Source: a virus. Taken from it: a stretch of DNA of 28,319 bases. The DNA is taken from the IMG/VR virus record IMGVR_UViG_3300002242_000019, positions 33,033 through 61,351 of that record. One strand, given 5' to 3'. Every line of letters starts with the position of its first letter. Positions within the stretch are counted from its first letter, which is position 1. Made by a program: the position numbers and the translations under genes. The notes below the pieces were generated by a model that searched no databases, was not told where the DNA came from, and saw only the letters and a list, made by a program, of their open reading frames with translations. This document shows positions 6,966-13,668 of the stretch, one piece after another.

Positions 6966-7056
6966 GTGGCATCAATGCAGGCAAACGTATTGAACCTCTG
7001 TATGTTTTAGGGTAGGACGTATTTGAATAACCCCTATATTCATATTCTAGCCACAT
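6949..7056 (-). CDS. 35-residue possible small protein
   Basis: A frame from ATG 7056 to TAG 6949 between RadA and the nuclease, not in frame with either. It starts M-W-L-E-Y-E-Y-R-G-Y and ends P-A-L-M-P-H-G-F-T-I. It is rich in Y, R, G and P and poor in K, I and N, unlike chance translation of AT-rich DNA. A TATA-like GGATATAG is centred about 23 nt upstream, inside the end of RadA. It could instead be a structured leader, because its ends form the inverted repeat at 6963-6970 and 7050-7057. Confidence 0.4.
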   Translation of the reverse strand: MWLEYEYRGYSNTSYPKTYRGSIRLPALMPHGFTI

Positions 7057-7067
7057 GAGTGTAATAT

Positions 7068-8114
7068 TCATTCTTCTATATCCTCCACACCTTTTGCTGT
7101 CAATCTGTACTCAGCATCTGCTTGTGGATGTTCTGGTGAATCTACCATTCTTGCAATTCTTTTCTTGCCTGATTTCTTAAAGTATACTCTGTATGTTGCG
7201 GCATGACCTACAACATTTCCTCCTATTGGTTTGACTGGATCACCAAACATAATAGATGGATCAGTTTGAACTTGATTTGTAAATATAACAGTACATTTGA
7301 AATAATATGATATATTTTTAATATGTGTCATAAGTCTAGCAATGTGATTTTGTCTGTCTGCTAAAGTTCCTCTACCTAGGTATTCTTCTCTAAATTGACC
7401 TATAGCACCGTCTATTATCACTAATTTTGCTTTCTTTGCCTCCATTGTTTTAGACAAAGCATTGATAGTTCCTAGTAATTGTTCTGTATTTGGTGTATAA
7501 AAGTAACTTATACGTCTTAATGCATCTTCTAATTCTTCTTTAGAGTCAGCATATTCTCTTGTTTTTAATATTTCAATTATTCTTCTTGGTCTAAATGTGT
7601 CCTCACAATCTACCCAAACTACATTTTCTGAATTATTAATTGTTTCAACTGTTAATGTATTACAGAACTGTGTTTTACCTGAACCAAACTCACCATACAC
7701 TTCATAAACACATTCTGGTTTTATTCCTCCACCAAACAAATCATCTATTGCATTACATTTAGTTGGAACTGATTCCAAGTTTTCTTGGTATTCCATCAAG
7801 TCAATAACATCCAAATCTGATTTTCTGATCATGTTGTTGTCTTCTAATATTTTCTGTGCATTAAATACCCATCCGTCTGCTTTAGCTTTGGTTACACCAG
7901 TAATTTCTGATATTTCTCTACCACCTCTAATACATATGTCTATTAATGATGTTACACCAAAAGTTTCTAATTTTTTAGTTGTAACACCACCAACTCCATC
8001 TAATTGATTTACTGACAGGTCAACGGTTTCAGTTATTTCTTCTGTAATAGTTTCAGACATACCTTCTTCAAGGTCTTCTGCTATATTACTTTTATGTTCT
8101 TTTCCAAGTACCAT
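7068..8114 (-). CDS. radA: archaeal RadA-type recombinase
   Basis: A 348-residue full-length archaeal RadA/Rad51-family protein. An N-terminal helix-hairpin-helix DNA-binding domain covers about 36-90 (L-D-G-V-G-G-V-T-T-K-K-L ... G-V-T-K-A-K-A). Walker A is G-E-F-G-S-G-K-T (141-148) and Walker B is L-V-I-I-D-G (231-236). A-D-R-Q-N-H-I-A-R-L-M and I-F-T-N-Q-V-Q are typical of the core; F-G-D-P-V-K-P-I-G-G-N-V-V-G-H-A corresponds to loop L2. It polymerises on single-stranded DNA and drives strand exchange. The start at 8114 has a good Shine-Dalgarno (GGTGATG) and overlaps the MCM gene by 23 nt, so the two are probably translated from one mRNA. Confidence 0.93.
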   Translation of the reverse strand: MVLGKEHKSNIAEDLEEGMSETITEEITETVDLSVNQLDGVGGVTTKKLETFGVTSLIDICIRGGREISEITGVTKAKADGWVFNAQKILEDNNMIRKSDLDVIDLMEYQENLESVPTKCNAIDDLFGGGIKPECVYEVYGEFGSGKTQFCNTLTVETINNSENVVWVDCEDTFRPRRIIEILKTREYADSKEELEDALRRISYFYTPNTEQLLGTINALSKTMEAKKAKLVIIDGAIGQFREEYLGRGTLADRQNHIARLMTHIKNISYYFKCTVIFTNQVQTDPSIMFGDPVKPIGGNVVGHAATYRVYFKKSGKKRIARMVDSPEHPQADAEYRLTAKGVEDIEE

Positions 8115-10047
8115 CTGCCATCACCTTTATCTGGTTTGTTTTCTCCCACATTCCAAATATTTTCTGTCTTTCCAAATCATTGATACCTTCTGCATCAAGT
8201 TTCTTGAAGAACTCATTAATTTTTACACATCCGTTTTTATCTGCACACTGTTCCCATATATGTATGTGTAATTGTTGTTTGGACATTTTACCAGTGCTAC
8301 CAATTAATGTAGACTGTGTACCCTGTGATTTGACTAAATCAATTCCAAAGTTGTTAAACATATCAACTAGTAGATTTTTTACTGCATTAATATCTTCTAA
8401 CTCAACATTTTGTTTGAATCTTAGTTTAGCATGTGCCATTGATAGTCTTATCAGTGCTTCAAGTTGTCTAATACCTATGTTTAATTCACTGTTTGAAGAC
8501 TGTCTAAGTTTCTCATATATCTTTACTATTTCATCCCTGACTTCTTTAGTGATTTTTGGAGTGTATTTTTTTGCTTCATTAATAAATGCAGATAGTTCAA
8601 GGTTGTTAAATCTACAATCATTATTACTTTCAGTTTCATCAAAACCGTCAAGTATGTGATTAGCTTTCATAATATCCTCTGTCACATTAACACCATCACG
8701 AATCAACCAGATAAGATCAAATCTAGATAACAGTGGGCTTGGTATGTTTATGTTATCCATCAATGATAAGTCAGGATCATAATTACCAAATTTTGGGTTA
8801 GCTGCCGCCATTATACTAGTCTTTGCTTCCAAAGTCAATGATATACCAGCCTTAGCTATAGATACTGTTTGTTGTTCCATGGCTTCGTGCATAGAACTTC
8901 TGTCATCTTTACCCATCTTATCAAACTCATCTATGAATGCATATCCACCAGAACATAAAGGTAATACACCAGCTTGTGCAACCATTCTACCATCAGATAG
9001 TTTTACCATACCTATTGTAAGACCAGCACTTGTTGAACCTCTACCACTTGTATACACTGATTTTTGTGTTATACTTTTACCATATTTTAAGAGTTCAGAC
9101 TTAGCCATACTTGGATCTCCCACTAAAAGTATGTTGATATCCCCCCTCTTTTTGGTCTTAACACCACCAACAAGCTGTAGTAGACATGATAATTTTATGT
9201 TATCATACCCATAAATGTCAGGTGCATAACTGTGAACCAATTTCTTTATGAAGTCTTCGTCTTTTGATTCTTTAAGTAATTGCTCTTTAGCCTCCTTACT
9301 AGGTAAAATATCCCTGTTATCATCCAAGTCTGATATTGACAATATATCAATCATTACTTCATGTTCATCATCCTTTGGTTTAATCATTGACCTGAATATA
9401 CCTATTATTTTCTTTCTTTGACCAATAAACGAAGTGCCTACATTGTCACCTACTAATTTACCATAGAATAATATAGGTGAATTATTGTCTGCTGACTCCA
9501 ATGGCTGTTGTAACAATATAGTCTGAATATCATCTGTTGTAAGATTTCTTTTTACTATCTCCATTTTGGCTCTACTACAACCAGAATTCATGCATTGTAA
9601 TACAGGCATTGTTCTATCAAATGTACAACTTACCCTCTCAGTTGCAAAACATTTAGGACATTCAACGTCTGCTGATTTTATGTATGTTTTAGGTGCATCT
9701 GTTGCTATAACAGTTGCTTCAAAACATATTGTTTCACCCTCTTTTTTAGAGTTAATTTCTCTCATAGGCATGTCCTCTGTTGAAGTTAATTTGATTTTTA
9801 ACTGACTGAATGCAGTATTAACATCTATACCCACTAATCTCTGTGACAATATTCTTAACACAGCATGTCTAAATAATGGTATAAAGTCACCCTGTCTAGA
9901 CAAATACAAATCTATAAAATCATCACTTGATATGTCTACAGTTACAGTGTCTGTAGGTCTGATACTTGAAAGTTTGTCATTCCAGTATCTGTGATTCAAT
10001 ACTTCGTATATTTTGTCTTGTACTGCGGAGTCTGTATATGTTGTCAT
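8092..10047 (-). CDS. mcm: MCM replicative helicase
   Basis: A 651-residue archaeal-type minichromosome maintenance helicase. The N-terminal domain carries a zinc site C130-P-K-C133 ... C152-x4-C157. The AAA+ core shows Walker A G-D-P-S-M-A-K-S (310-317), the presensor region Y-T-S-G-R-G-S-T-S-A-G-L-T, Walker B A-F-I-D-E-F-D-K-M (370-378), sensor I A-A-A-N-P (about 414-418) and arginine finger L-S-R-F-D (440-444). The C-terminus (about 590-651) looks like the usual winged helix. It forms a hexamer unwinding DNA at the virus fork. No primase or polymerase is seen in the window. It overlaps the upstream gene (ATGA) and RadA downstream. Confidence 0.95.
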   Translation of the reverse strand: MTTYTDSAVQDKIYEVLNHRYWNDKLSSIRPTDTVTVDISSDDFIDLYLSRQGDFIPLFRHAVLRILSQRLVGIDVNTAFSQLKIKLTSTEDMPMREINSKKEGETICFEATVIATDAPKTYIKSADVECPKCFATERVSCTFDRTMPVLQCMNSGCSRAKMEIVKRNLTTDDIQTILLQQPLESADNNSPILFYGKLVGDNVGTSFIGQRKKIIGIFRSMIKPKDDEHEVMIDILSISDLDDNRDILPSKEAKEQLLKESKDEDFIKKLVHSYAPDIYGYDNIKLSCLLQLVGGVKTKKRGDINILLVGDPSMAKSELLKYGKSITQKSVYTSGRGSTSAGLTIGMVKLSDGRMVAQAGVLPLCSGGYAFIDEFDKMGKDDRSSMHEAMEQQTVSIAKAGISLTLEAKTSIMAAANPKFGNYDPDLSLMDNINIPSPLLSRFDLIWLIRDGVNVTEDIMKANHILDGFDETESNNDCRFNNLELSAFINEAKKYTPKITKEVRDEIVKIYEKLRQSSNSELNIGIRQLEALIRLSMAHAKLRFKQNVELEDINAVKNLLVDMFNNFGIDLVKSQGTQSTLIGSTGKMSKQQLHIHIWEQCADKNGCVKINEFFKKLDAEGINDLERQKIFGMWEKTNQIKVMADGTWKRT

Positions 10048-10376
10048 AACCTTTTCTCCGTTTCTTTATTGATCAGATTGTTCAACTGTGAAAATCTTTT
10101 CTGTAGTTTTTTAAACCCATCTGGTTTCAAACTGTTAAGATGTTTTTCCCACTTTAGAATGTTAGCATAGAACAATGGTAGTTCTGCTGTTACATCAATG
10201 TGATCAAAGTCTGTTATTCTTGCTGATGTTCTGTGTTTCTTAACATAGTCATCTGCTACTACTGCTAAAAACAAACTGAAACTCATATGTTCTGGTTTCA
10301 TTCTATTTAGCGATTCAAAAATAGGAGAAGCATACTGACCTACTGACAGTGTTACTGTGTTTCTATTAAATTGCAT
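10044..10376 (-). CDS. hypothetical protein upstream of MCM
   Basis: A 110-residue, largely helical protein with no motif I recognise; it has a basic C-terminus (K-K-L-Q-K-R-F ... E-T-E-K-R-L). It is the first gene of the MCM-RadA operon, overlapping MCM by 4 nt. The leaderless start at 10376 has a TATA box 25 nt upstream. Position next to the helicase and the candidate origin makes a replication role such as MCM loading possible, but sequence alone does not show it. Confidence 0.65.
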   Translation of the reverse strand: MQFNRNTVTLSVGQYASPIFESLNRMKPEHMSFSLFLAVVADDYVKKHRTSARITDFDHIDVTAELPLFYANILKWEKHLNSLKPDGFKKLQKRFSQLNNLINKETEKRL

Positions 10377-10397
10377 ATATTGATATTATTAGTATGT

Positions 10398-10414
10398 TAT
10401 TTAAAACTTGCTAG
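10398..10414 (-). promoter_or_regulatory. CTAG-N5-TATA promoter of the MCM-RadA operon
   Basis: Minus strand: CTAG (10414-10411), five bases, TTTAAATA (10405-10398), centred 25 nt before the start at 10376. This is the only strong promoter seen for the replication operon. Confidence 0.75.
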
Positions 10415-10428
10415 TAACTTGATCAACT

Positions 10429-10519
10429 GTTAGCTAACATGCTGTTCTTAGAAAAAATAAGTTAGTTAAGTTATTAACTAAGTTAGTATTGGTGACTTAG
10501 TTATTAAGTTAGTTAAGTT
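10429..10519. repeat. iteron-like repeats, candidate replication origin
   Basis: A perfect 10-bp palindrome GTTAGCTAAC lies at 10429-10438. AAGTTAGTTAAGTT occurs exactly twice in the same direction at 10459-10472 and 10506-10519. Further TTAGTTA/TAACTAA variants lie between them, including the inverted AGTTATTAACT. The stretch is very AT-rich, codes for nothing and abuts the MCM operon promoter. Direct repeats in AT-rich DNA beside a helicase gene are a common origin layout. They could equally be operator sites. Confidence 0.45.
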
Positions 10520-10524
10520 TATTT

Positions 10525-10643
10525 TGTAAAGAAAAATATGTAGGTGATAGCGTATCTACACTTTTTCACCTACGTTTGATTTTGCCTACTCAGGAGCATG
10601 CGTAACACAGCACGATGTTACCTCCCTTTCGTTTTCTTGTGCT
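10525..10643 (-). ncRNA. candidate small RNA, about 115-120 nt
   Basis: A strong promoter (10665-10681, minus) predicts a start near 10643, but no usable frame follows: the only Shine-Dalgarno (GGAGGT) leads to a seven-codon frame. The predicted RNA begins AGCAC and can pair with a GTGCT further on. It contains a hairpin with a 6-bp stem GTAACA/TGTTAC (10602-10621). It ends in the stem GTAGGTGA/TCACCTAC (10540-10573) followed by T5 and more T. Promoter, internal structure and terminator together suggest an independent RNA gene. A cis-acting leader is the main alternative. The remaining gene-free bases in 10377-10677 are the repeats and promoter listed separately. Confidence 0.5.
10532..10573 (-). 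terminator. hairpin plus T-tract terminator of the candidate RNA
   Basis: A perfect 8-bp inverted repeat, GTAGGTGA and TCACCTAC, with a loop of 18 nt is followed on the minus strand by ATATTTTTCTTT. The oligo-T fits archaeal termination; the hairpin may stabilise the RNA 3' end. Confidence 0.55.
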
Positions 10644-10664
10644 ATATTCTTTATTCATCTATAT

Positions 10665-10681
10665 TATATAAGTATTACTAG
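10665..10681 (-). promoter_or_regulatory. CTAG-N5-TATA promoter before the candidate RNA
   Basis: Minus strand: CTAG (10681-10678), five bases, CTTATATA (10672-10665). CTAG overlaps the stop codon of the 10678-10845 gene. The usual spacing predicts transcription from about 10643. Confidence 0.7.
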
Positions 10682-10845
10682 TTGTTTACTAACATAACAT
10701 CGGTTGTTACATCATCAGGCATTACTAATGATGGTTGAACATCTCTTTCAACAAAGGAATTAATGAATCCTTGGATTTTACTTGAGTCTACATATGATTT
10801 AAGAATCTCACCTTTTTTGTTTTTCCATGAAATTTCAATGAACAT
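10678..10845 (-). CDS. 55-residue hypothetical protein
   Basis: A short frame beginning M-F-I-E-I-S-W-K-N-K-K-G and ending T-T-D-V-M-L-V-N-N. An edge-strand-like start, a helix around K-I-Q-G-F-I-N-S-F-V-E-R and an acidic V-M-P-D-D-V-T-T-D tail suggest a small alpha/beta fold. The start at 10845 is supported by the TATA box 26 nt upstream. The end coincides with the promoter of the candidate RNA. No family is recognised. Confidence 0.6.
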   Translation of the reverse strand: MFIEISWKNKKGEILKSYVDSSKIQGFINSFVERDVQPSLVMPDDVTTDVMLVNN

Positions 10846-10867
10846 AGAGTGTTCTATGGTTATGGGG

Positions 10868-10884
10868 TATTTAAGAATTGCTAG
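10868..10884 (-). promoter_or_regulatory. CTAG-N5-TATA promoter of the 10845 gene
   Basis: Minus strand: CTAG (10884-10881), five bases, CTTAAATA (10875-10868), centred about 26 nt before the start at 10845. It abuts the stop of the winged-helix frame. Confidence 0.7.
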
Positions 10885-11124
10885 TTATATGAGCTTGTAT
10901 AAACCATCTGTTCTCTGTATAACTTTATCCTGCATTAGTATTCTTAGTATGTTACTTAGATTACCAGTGCTTCTAATTTTAGCATTATTAGCTATTTCTG
11001 TAAATGTTAGTAACCCATCTGATTCTTTAATAGTATCTAATACTCTATCAAAATTAGTTATTTTTGGAGTGTTAGGTGCTGGAACAGGAGTATCTAACAG
11101 ACGTTTGTTCTTTCTTACTACTCT
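10885..11124 (-). pseudogene. winged-helix domain without a start codon, probable frameshifted C-terminus of the phosphoesterase
   Basis: An open frame of 79 codons. After a Pro-rich linker (D-T-P-V-P-A-P-N-T-P-K) comes a winged-helix-like domain: F-D-R-V-L-D-T-I-K-E, L-T-F-T-E-I-A-N-N-A-K-I, L-S-N-I-L-R-I-L-M-Q-D-K-V-I-Q-R and the wing T-D-G-L-Y-K-L-I. No ATG, GTG or TTG lies between the in-frame stop upstream and the domain. Removing one base at the CTAG of 11123-11126 joins it to the phosphoesterase (G-H-I then R-V-V-R-K), giving one protein of about 346 residues. This is either a real mutation, a recoding site or a sequence error. Confidence 0.6.
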
Positions 11125-11926
11125 AGATATGTCCTACCACTTTCCCTTGATATGCATCTATTGATAAAGTTGCAGTGCCAGTTTGACCATACACTACTTC
11201 ATTTTTTCTATCCATATATCCATCAGTATTATCTACTAATGTACGACAAAAAGTACCAGCATTAATAAGGTGAATATCTCTTTCCCATCTTTGACCAGTT
11301 TCAAAGTCAAAATCACTTACTAGCTCTGGTGTATATCTTTTCTGATGCAAATGTCCACATAGAAATATGTCTGCATACACATTCTTTTTCATTTGATCAA
11401 ACATTCTTTCAGGTTTACCCCCACCTGAACCGTGTATTGCTAGCATAGTCCACTGTCCTAATACTTTCTTTTTATGAGTAATTTCCAATCCTATTAATGC
11501 TCTACTGCCAAGGAATTCTATATTATTAGGCTCACAAAATTGATTTTCAATGTAAGATCTTGTTATTTCTCTGATGTTATATTCGTGGTTGCCATGCAGA
11601 AGACCGCCAATTTTTTCACTATTTGATTCCTTATGAACATCTATTAATGGCTGTGATAGTTTTTGCCATATTTTTCTCTGATTATCAACGTCATGTTCTA
11701 TTGATGTGTCAGGATTATATCTTTTATCATAGGTTGTTATAGCATCTAATTGATCTCCTAAAAATAATGTATACCTGTGTTTATCTTTTGCTATTGCTTT
11801 GATTCGTTTTTTATAAAGTTCCTCATCAAAACCAGCGTGTCCTATATGAATGTCAGATAACGGTTCTAAGTGAACAATATCATCTTTCTTTTCAAGTTCT
11901 ATATTCCATTTTTTTGCAAATACCAT
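11123..11926 (-). CDS. calcineurin-like (Mre11/SbcD-type) phosphoesterase
   Basis: A 267-residue metallophosphoesterase with all usual motifs: S-D-I-H-I-G-H (24-30), G-D-Q-L-D (57-61), G-N-H-E (112-115), a lone H165 in A-I-H-G-S and G-H-L-H (191-194), coordinating two metal ions. Such enzymes cut DNA or phosphodiesters; Mre11/SbcD nucleases work in end processing, but no Rad50/SbcC partner is present here. The frame stops at a TAG within CTAG, and a winged-helix domain continues in the next frame. The leaderless start at 11926 has a TATA box centred 25 nt upstream. Confidence 0.8.
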   Translation of the reverse strand: MVFAKKWNIELEKKDDIVHLEPLSDIHIGHAGFDEELYKKRIKAIAKDKHRYTLFLGDQLDAITTYDKRYNPDTSIEHDVDNQRKIWQKLSQPLIDVHKESNSEKIGGLLHGNHEYNIREITRSYIENQFCEPNNIEFLGSRALIGLEITHKKKVLGQWTMLAIHGSGGGKPERMFDQMKKNVYADIFLCGHLHQKRYTPELVSDFDFETGQRWERDIHLINAGTFCRTLVDNTDGYMDRKNEVVYGQTGTATLSIDAYQGKVVGHI

Positions 11927-11947
11927 AATTAAATCACATCATACATA

Positions 11948-11964
11948 TATTTAAGAGTTGCTAG
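11948..11964 (-). promoter_or_regulatory. CTAG-N5-TATA promoter of the phosphoesterase
   Basis: Minus strand: CTAG (11964-11961), five bases, CTTAAATA (11955-11948). It overlaps the 3' end of the upstream gene and is centred 25 nt before the start at 11926. Confidence 0.75.
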
Positions 11965-12238
11965 TTATTTTATTTTCGTCTATTGAATGTGATTCTGTCT
12001 GCATTTTTTTATATTGCTTTCTTTTAATATCATTTTTATAACCATCTGGTAAGTGATGTATACATGGCTCTAGCAATGTTGATTTACCACACCTATCACA
12101 GTCAAGTATTACCTTAGCCATTTTTCTTTTAGCCATTGCTTTATAAACAGGATCTTCTGGATTATATTTTCCAGTACTACTCTGTTTAAATTCTTTTAAC
12201 GGTTTCCATTTACCGTTTGGTAGTTTTTCCCATTTCAT
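11951..12238 (-). CDS. small basic protein with a zinc knuckle
   Basis: A 95-residue protein rich in K, starting M-K-W-E-K-L-P-N-G-K-W. It holds C-D-R-C-G-K near 47-51 and C-I-H-H near 59-62, a probable zinc site of type C-x2-C ... C-x-H or C-x2-H. The start overlaps the upstream zincin stop (ATGA). The end runs into the promoter of the phosphoesterase. Function unknown. Confidence 0.6.
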   Translation of the reverse strand: MKWEKLPNGKWKPLKEFKQSSTGKYNPEDPVYKAMAKRKMAKVILDCDRCGKSTLLEPCIHHLPDGYKNDIKRKQYKKMQTESHSIDENKITSNS

Positions 12239-12777
12239 ATTTTTTTCACAGACCTTGAGTTTGTAACATCTTCTATGTCTACACCTATAAAATTAAATGT
12301 TTTCCATCTAGTTAGTTTGTATTTGAACTGTTTTACCCTACCTTCTGTAACCCTATCATGTACCTCAGAGCTAAAAAACTTGCGTGAATCGCCTGCTTTA
12401 CCATGAAAATCGTTATTTCTCATTTTAACTATTTTATCAGGATAGTATATCATAAGTATCATATGTGCTAATTCATGGCATATTACAGTCATGTTTTGCA
12501 TTGTGATTAGATTATTCTTACTATCTGTAACATAACATGTTATTTCACCCAAACCAGTAACACCGTGAGGTATACTAAAATCTAAATCTTGGGCTCTTGG
12601 ATCTGATGAATAAAATTGATGGTCATAGTCACTTGTTTTTCTAATACTTATTTTCCACTTATCTTGTTTTATTATTCTTTCATAGTCTTTATAGTAATAA
12701 TGATCATAAATATATTTTAAAATTAGTTTTTGATACAGTTTTTCATCTAATACATCTGTAGTAAAATCTATTCTCAC
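12235..12777 (-). CDS. HExxH zinc protease-like protein (SprT-like)
   Basis: A 180-residue protein with V-I-C-H-E-L-A-H-M-I (98-107), the HExxH zincin motif, preceded by a strand (E-I-T-C-Y-V) as in SprT/WSS1-like proteases. F-H-G near 124 may supply a third His ligand. SprT-type proteins act on DNA-bound proteins, but only the active-site pattern is visible here. It starts with GTG at 12777, chosen because the TATA box is centred 25 nt upstream and no ATG lies nearby. Confidence 0.6.
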   Translation of the reverse strand: MRIDFTTDVLDEKLYQKLILKYIYDHYYYKDYERIIKQDKWKISIRKTSDYDHQFYSSDPRAQDLDFSIPHGVTGLGEITCYVTDSKNNLITMQNMTVICHELAHMILMIYYPDKIVKMRNNDFHGKAGDSRKFFSSEVHDRVTEGRVKQFKYKLTRWKTFNFIGVDIEDVTNSRSVKKI

Positions 12778-12798
12778 AAGTTAATTAATTAATACAAC

Positions 12799-12815
12799 TA
12801 TTTATACATTTCTAG
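12799..12815 (-). promoter_or_regulatory. CTAG-N5-TATA promoter of the SprT-like gene
   Basis: Minus strand: CTAG (12815-12812), five bases, TATAAATA (12806-12799), centred 25 nt before the GTG at 12777. Confidence 0.7.
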
Positions 12816-12816
12816 T

Positions 12817-12824
12817 AAAAAAAA
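12817..12824 (-). terminator. oligo-T terminator after the 13177-12830 gene
   Basis: Eight T on the minus strand directly follow the stop at 12830 and lie one base upstream of the next promoter's CTAG. This is a compact terminator-promoter junction. Confidence 0.5.
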
Positions 12825-12829
12825 GGAAG

Positions 12830-13177
12830 TTATTGTTGCTTTTTTTGTGATTTTGGAAACATTGATAAACAAATCATAGGTCTATCAGTCTTATCCGAAA
12901 TACGTTCAACAACATAACAGTCTAGTCCATCAGAGGCATCTTTATCAACACATTTTTCAACAACTTCATTCCAGTAATCGGATTTTGCTTGACCAACTAC
13001 TGTCTTTCCAAATGAGTGTCTTAAGCCATCTGTAGTTTTAATCTCTGCTACATCTGCACCTAAACTTTCAACATGTTTGACTTCAAAGCCTTGAATGACT
13101 ATTTTCTCCCCCACTTGTAGTGGAGTAGAATCATTTCCCTGTGAACTGGATATATCCAGTACGTCTGAAACATTCAT
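12830..13177 (-). CDS. hypothetical beta-rich protein, possibly an OB fold
   Basis: A 115-residue protein. V-G-E-K-I-V-I-Q-G-F-E-V-K-H-V, A-E-I-K-T-T-D-G-L-R-H-S-F-G and C-Y-V-V-E-R-I make a run of beta strands with small turns, and the tail is K/Q-rich (K-S-Q-K-K-Q-Q). Single-strand-binding proteins of archaeal viruses can look like this, but no diagnostic motif is present. A leaderless start from the promoter at 13200-13216 and an oligo-T after the stop make it a monocistronic unit, consistent with a strongly expressed protein. Confidence 0.6.
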   Translation of the reverse strand: MNVSDVLDISSSQGNDSTPLQVGEKIVIQGFEVKHVESLGADVAEIKTTDGLRHSFGKTVVGQAKSDYWNEVVEKCVDKDASDGLDCYVVERISDKTDRPMICLSMFPKSQKKQQ

Positions 13178-13199
13178 TAATCTACTAATAATTATCTGA

Positions 13200-13216
13200 T
13201 ATATAAGGCTTACTAG
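13200..13216 (-). promoter_or_regulatory. CTAG-N5-TATA promoter of the 13177 gene
   Basis: Minus strand: CTAG (13216-13213), five bases, CTTATATA (13207-13200), about 26 nt before the start at 13177. Nineteen consecutive bases (13197-13215) are identical to the promoter at 15714-15732. Confidence 0.78.
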
Positions 13217-13627
13217 TTAATCTAAACTGTTTTGTTTTGCCACTACTACACCAGCAAGATGCACAAGTTGATTTAAAACTGTCTGTCTAATCATTCCAAA
13301 TCTGTCACTGTTTACATCTTCTTTTGAATATACCATTTTAGTTAACTCATGTGCTTCCTTAAAATATTGTTGCCATAACTTACCTATCTTTATAGTATCT
13401 TCTGAAACATTTACTTCTGGTATGTTTGTAATTATTATGTTTGCTGGATTTCCAAATGCTTTTTTGCCAAAAGAATCATTTACAGTTCCTCCTTGATTAA
13501 GAAAACAGTCTTTTTCTATACAAATTGCTTTTGGAGTCTTCTGATAAAAAATTTCATTTCCAACTTTCCAATCACTTCCACAGTTTTTACAAGATCCTTC
13601 AAATTTTGCAGTAATTTTAGTTCCCAT
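13217..13627 (-). CDS. zinc-ribbon hypothetical protein
   Basis: A 136-residue protein. The N-terminus F-E-G-S-C-K-N-C-G-S-D-W-K-V-G-N-E-I ... A-I-C-I-E-K-D-C-F is a four-Cys zinc ribbon of a type common in phage DNA-associated proteins (C-x2-C and C-x4-C). A helical C-terminal half (K-I-G-K-L-W-Q-Q-Y-F-K-E-A-H-E-L) follows. The start at 13627 is supported by the TATA box 26 nt upstream. Function unknown. Confidence 0.62.
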   Translation of the reverse strand: MGTKITAKFEGSCKNCGSDWKVGNEIFYQKTPKAICIEKDCFLNQGGTVNDSFGKKAFGNPANIIITNIPEVNVSEDTIKIGKLWQQYFKEAHELTKMVYSKEDVNSDRFGMIRQTVLNQLVHLAGVVVAKQNSLD

Positions 13628-13649
13628 AAGAACCCTTATTAATTACTAG

Positions 13650-13666
13650 CATATAAGAGTTTCTAG
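13650..13666. promoter_or_regulatory. shared promoter region between the zinc-ribbon and Dam-like genes
   Basis: Minus strand: CTAG (13666-13663), five bases, CTTATATG (13657-13650), 26 nt before the start at 13627. It sits inside an inverted repeat ATTACTAG ... CTAGTAAT whose right arm ends in the ATG of the divergent plus-strand gene at 13669. The plus-strand gene probably uses the TTATTAAT further left (about 13636-13643). One bound factor could therefore affect both genes. Confidence 0.65.
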
Positions 13667-13668
13667 TA

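Noticed and set aside
6963-7057. Possible tRNA because of the closing CATGTGGC/GCCACATG stem
   Set aside because: No T-arm consensus, anticodon arm or D-arm can be formed on either strand; the interval is better explained by a short ORF or leader structure.
8180-8659. Long plus-strand open frame opposite MCM
   Set aside because: It is antisense to a conserved part of MCM, rich in S, L and I as expected of a shadow frame. The same holds for plus-strand frames at 8879-9214, 9566-9805 and 23315-25745.
10763-11164. Plus-strand open frame of 133 codons
   Set aside because: It is the antisense shadow of the 10678-10845 gene and the winged-helix frame, both of which have better composition; it has no promoter or start signal.
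12830-13177. Single-stranded DNA-binding protein
   Set aside because: Beta-strand pattern alone is not enough; there is no diagnostic aromatic or acidic-tail motif, so it is left as hypothetical.
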